Of a stretch of DNA of 17,538 bases, positions 16,073 through 17,538 are shown piece by piece. The position numbers were made by a program, and so were the translations under genes. The notes under the pieces were generated by a model. The model was given only the letters and a program-made list of their open reading frames with translations, made no database searches and had not been told where the DNA came from. Origin of the DNA: Acidobacteriota bacterium (lineage in GTDB: Bacteria > Acidobacteriota > Terriglobia > Acidiferrales > UBA7541); assembly GCA_028876695.1 (NCBI GenBank), contig JAGWRH010000243.1, positions 1-17,538 on the forward strand, written 5' to 3'. Within the stretch, counting starts at the first letter, position 1; every line of letters starts with the position of its first letter.

Positions 16073-16449
16073 TCGTAACGGGCGTAATCTTCTATTTGTT
16101 TATTCTGCTGGCCGGAACGGGCGGCGAAATGTGCGTCTCGCGTGCCATGAAATCCATCGGGGAAGTCACTGATTTCCGGCCGCACTCGATCGCGCTGGCG
16201 ATTGGGCGGGCCATGAAAGTGCCTTGGATGTGGATCGGGATAGCCCTGATGGCGCTTGGATTCTTCTCGTTGATGGGACTGCTTTCGATCGCCAACGTTA
16301 GTTTCGTGTATCCGGCTTCTGCGCTGAGCTATGTCGTGGGCGCGCTCGGCGGAAAATTCTTTCTCGGAGAAACTGTCGGCAAGCAGCGCTGGGCCGGCGT
16401 TCTGCTGGTTTCGCTCGGCGTTCTTCTGGTCGTAGTCGGCAGGGGCTAG
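16069..16449 (+). CDS. small multidrug resistance/EamA-type membrane protein, third of three
   Basis: 126 residues from a TTG at 16069 that overlaps the previous stop (TTGA). Starting there gives a protein that begins directly with helix 1, as in EmrE. No ATG or GTG start fits better: in-frame codons further upstream encode Arg-rich sequence belonging to the other frame. Four helices are visible. Glu20 (GTGGEMCVSRAMK) aligns with EmrE Glu14, again eight residues before the Lys. The C-terminal half YPASALSYVVGALGGKFFLGE and RWAGVLLVSLGVLLVVVG is classic. It is more divergent from the first two copies than they are from each other. The next gene starts 4 nt downstream of its stop. Confidence 0.82.
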   Translation: MIVTGVIFYLFILLAGTGGEMCVSRAMKSIGEVTDFRPHSIALAIGRAMKVPWMWIGIALMALGFFSLMGLLSIANVSFVYPASALSYVVGALGGKFFLGETVGKQRWAGVLLVSLGVLLVVVGRG

Positions 16450-16453
16450 CGAG

Positions 16454-17538
16454 TTGCGAATCGGGGTGGTCGTTCGCGACGCGCTGCTGGTGCTGGCGCT
16501 TGCGCCCTTCGCTTATTACCTCTTGGCGATCCTGGCCGCGCTCCGTTTTTTCAGCGCTCGCCGTAAACTCGCCGCAAACCAGGATTTCACGCCCTCCATC
16601 AGTATCCTGAAGCCCGTCCGCGGACTCGACAACGAAGCCTACGAAAGTTACGCCAGCCTTTGCGGGCAAAACTATCCCGAATTCGAAGTCCTCTTTGGCG
16701 TCTCCGACGCAAACGATCCCGCCATTCCGGAAATCGAGCGCGTCATTCGCGATTTTCCGTCGCGCCCGATCCGGTTGCTGATCGGCTCCGAACGAGTGGG
16801 CGCGAGCGACAAGGTTAACAACCTCTGCCGCTTGGCGCGCGAAGCTCGGCACCACATTCTTCTGGTCAGCGATAGCGACGTGCGCGTGGGCCCCGGATTC
16901 CTGCGCGCGATCGTTTCGGAATTTCGCGATCCGGCCGTTGGTGGCGTCACCTGTCTCTATCGCGGCATGGCGTCCGGCTTCGCGGCCACGCTCGAAGCCC
17001 TCGGTGATAGCGGCGCGTTTGCACCGGGCGTCTTGGTCGCGCGGCTTTTCGGCGACATCGATTTTATGTTGGGCGCCGTCATGGCCGTCACGGCACCTCA
17101 GCTGGCGAGCATCGGTGGATTCGAATCGCTCGCCGACTACTTTAGCGACGATTATGAGTTGGGGAGCCGCATCGCGGCCGGCGGCAAGCGCGTCATTCTG
17201 AGCCGGTATCCCGTATCGATCGTTTATCCGCGCGAAACGCTGGGGCAGGCGTTCCGCCACCAGCTTCGCTGGAACCTGAGCATCCGCTATTCGCGGCCTT
17301 GGGGACATTTCGGACTGCTGTTTTCCCACGGGCTCGTGTGGGCAATTCTGGGCGCCGCGCTTGCGCCTTCAGCGGCCATTGTCGGAGCGTATCTTGGCGC
17401 GTACCTCGTTTTGCGCTGCGCGATGGCTCTCGCCGTGGGCGTAATGGGAATGGACGATGAAACGACGCGCCGGTGGTGGCGGTTGCTGCCGCTGCGGGAT
17501 GCCCTCGCGTTTGCCGTCTGGATCGCGAGCTTCTTTCC
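16454..17538 (+). CDS. hpnI: hopanoid-associated glycosyltransferase HpnI (3' end outside window)
   Basis: GT21-type glycosyltransferase related to ceramide glucosyltransferase. In Burkholderia, HpnI adds N-acetylglucosamine to bacteriohopanetetrol. My translation from the TTG at 16454 stays open to the window end (361 codons). AGGGG 8 nt upstream supports it; a GTG at 16466 is an alternative. An N-terminal membrane helix (about 8-31) precedes the cytoplasmic GT domain: SISILKPVRGLDN, NYPEFEVLFGVSD, SERVGASDKVNNL, DSDVRV with the DxD motif (140-142), GAVMAVTAP, and DDYELGSRI (232-240). HQLRW (269-273) stands where ceramide glucosyltransferases have (Q/R)xxRW, with His in the first place. C-terminal membrane helices begin around 287. 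It sits in one operon with hpnJ. The reverse strand here also has a long open frame, which is a shadow. Confidence 0.9.
   Translation, partial: MRIGVVVRDALLVLALAPFAYYLLAILAALRFFSARRKLAANQDFTPSISILKPVRGLDNEAYESYASLCGQNYPEFEVLFGVSDANDPAIPEIERVIRDFPSRPIRLLIGSERVGASDKVNNLCRLAREARHHILLVSDSDVRVGPGFLRAIVSEFRDPAVGGVTCLYRGMASGFAATLEALGDSGAFAPGVLVARLFGDIDFMLGAVMAVTAPQLASIGGFESLADYFSDDYELGSRIAAGGKRVILSRYPVSIVYPRETLGQAFRHQLRWNLSIRYSRPWGHFGLLFSHGLVWAILGAALAPSAAIVGAYLGAYLVLRCAMALAVGVMGMDDETTRRWWRLLPLRDALAFAVWIASFF

Noticed and set aside
16298..17329. 343-codon open frame on the minus strand
   Set aside because: It lies antisense to hpnI, whose plus-strand translation has DxD, DDYELG and membrane helices in the expected order. 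The reverse frame is Arg/Gln/Asp rich with no family look and arises from codon bias.

Overview
The window is GC-rich bacterial chromosome with dense, ordinary-looking coding on both strands. It contains no tRNA, rRNA, CRISPR array, insertion sequence or phage gene that I could find. The gene set suggests a soil bacterium, most likely Acidobacteria-like. It combines Ku with a LigD of PE-ligase order, a long-form isocitrate lyase, an FtsX/MacB-type export operon and late hopanoid genes. The phylum is an inference, since no marker gene is present.

Left part (1-2330): a divergent non-homologous end-joining pair. ligD (minus, cut by the window edge) carries a complete 3'-phosphoesterase domain and most of the ligase domain. 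ku (plus) is complete. They share a 150-bp promoter region. The ligD start sits 6 nt after a perfect TATAAT, so its transcript may be leaderless.

Middle-left (2328-8175, all minus): a long isocitrate lyase (glyoxylate shunt) with a strong ribosome binding site and a plausible promoter 130 nt upstream, a DUF72 protein that may be coupled to a 43-codon small ORF, and a sigma-54-dependent activator with three PAS domains, two of which are near duplicates.

Middle-right (8631-13566, plus): a four-gene export operon made of a membrane-fusion (HlyD/MacA-like) protein, a secreted or periplasmic TPR protein, an FtsX/MacB-type ABC permease lacking its own ATPase, and a TolC-type outer-membrane channel. 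Three of the four genes are joined by overlaps. The divergent sigma-54 activator is the nearest regulator, but I found no convincing -24/-12 promoter between them.

Right part (13588-17538, plus): a second operon with its own promoter. It holds hpnJ (B12-binding radical SAM), three consecutive small four-helix SMR/EamA-type membrane proteins, and hpnI (GT21-type glycosyltransferase, cut by the window end). HpnI and HpnJ are known from other bacteria to build the side chain of bacteriohopanetetrol cyclitol ether. The three small transporters between them, with Asp, Asn and Glu respectively at the position of the EmrE catalytic glutamate, are the most interesting feature. They look like a multi-subunit flippase or transporter dedicated to the lipid made by this operon, which is an inference.
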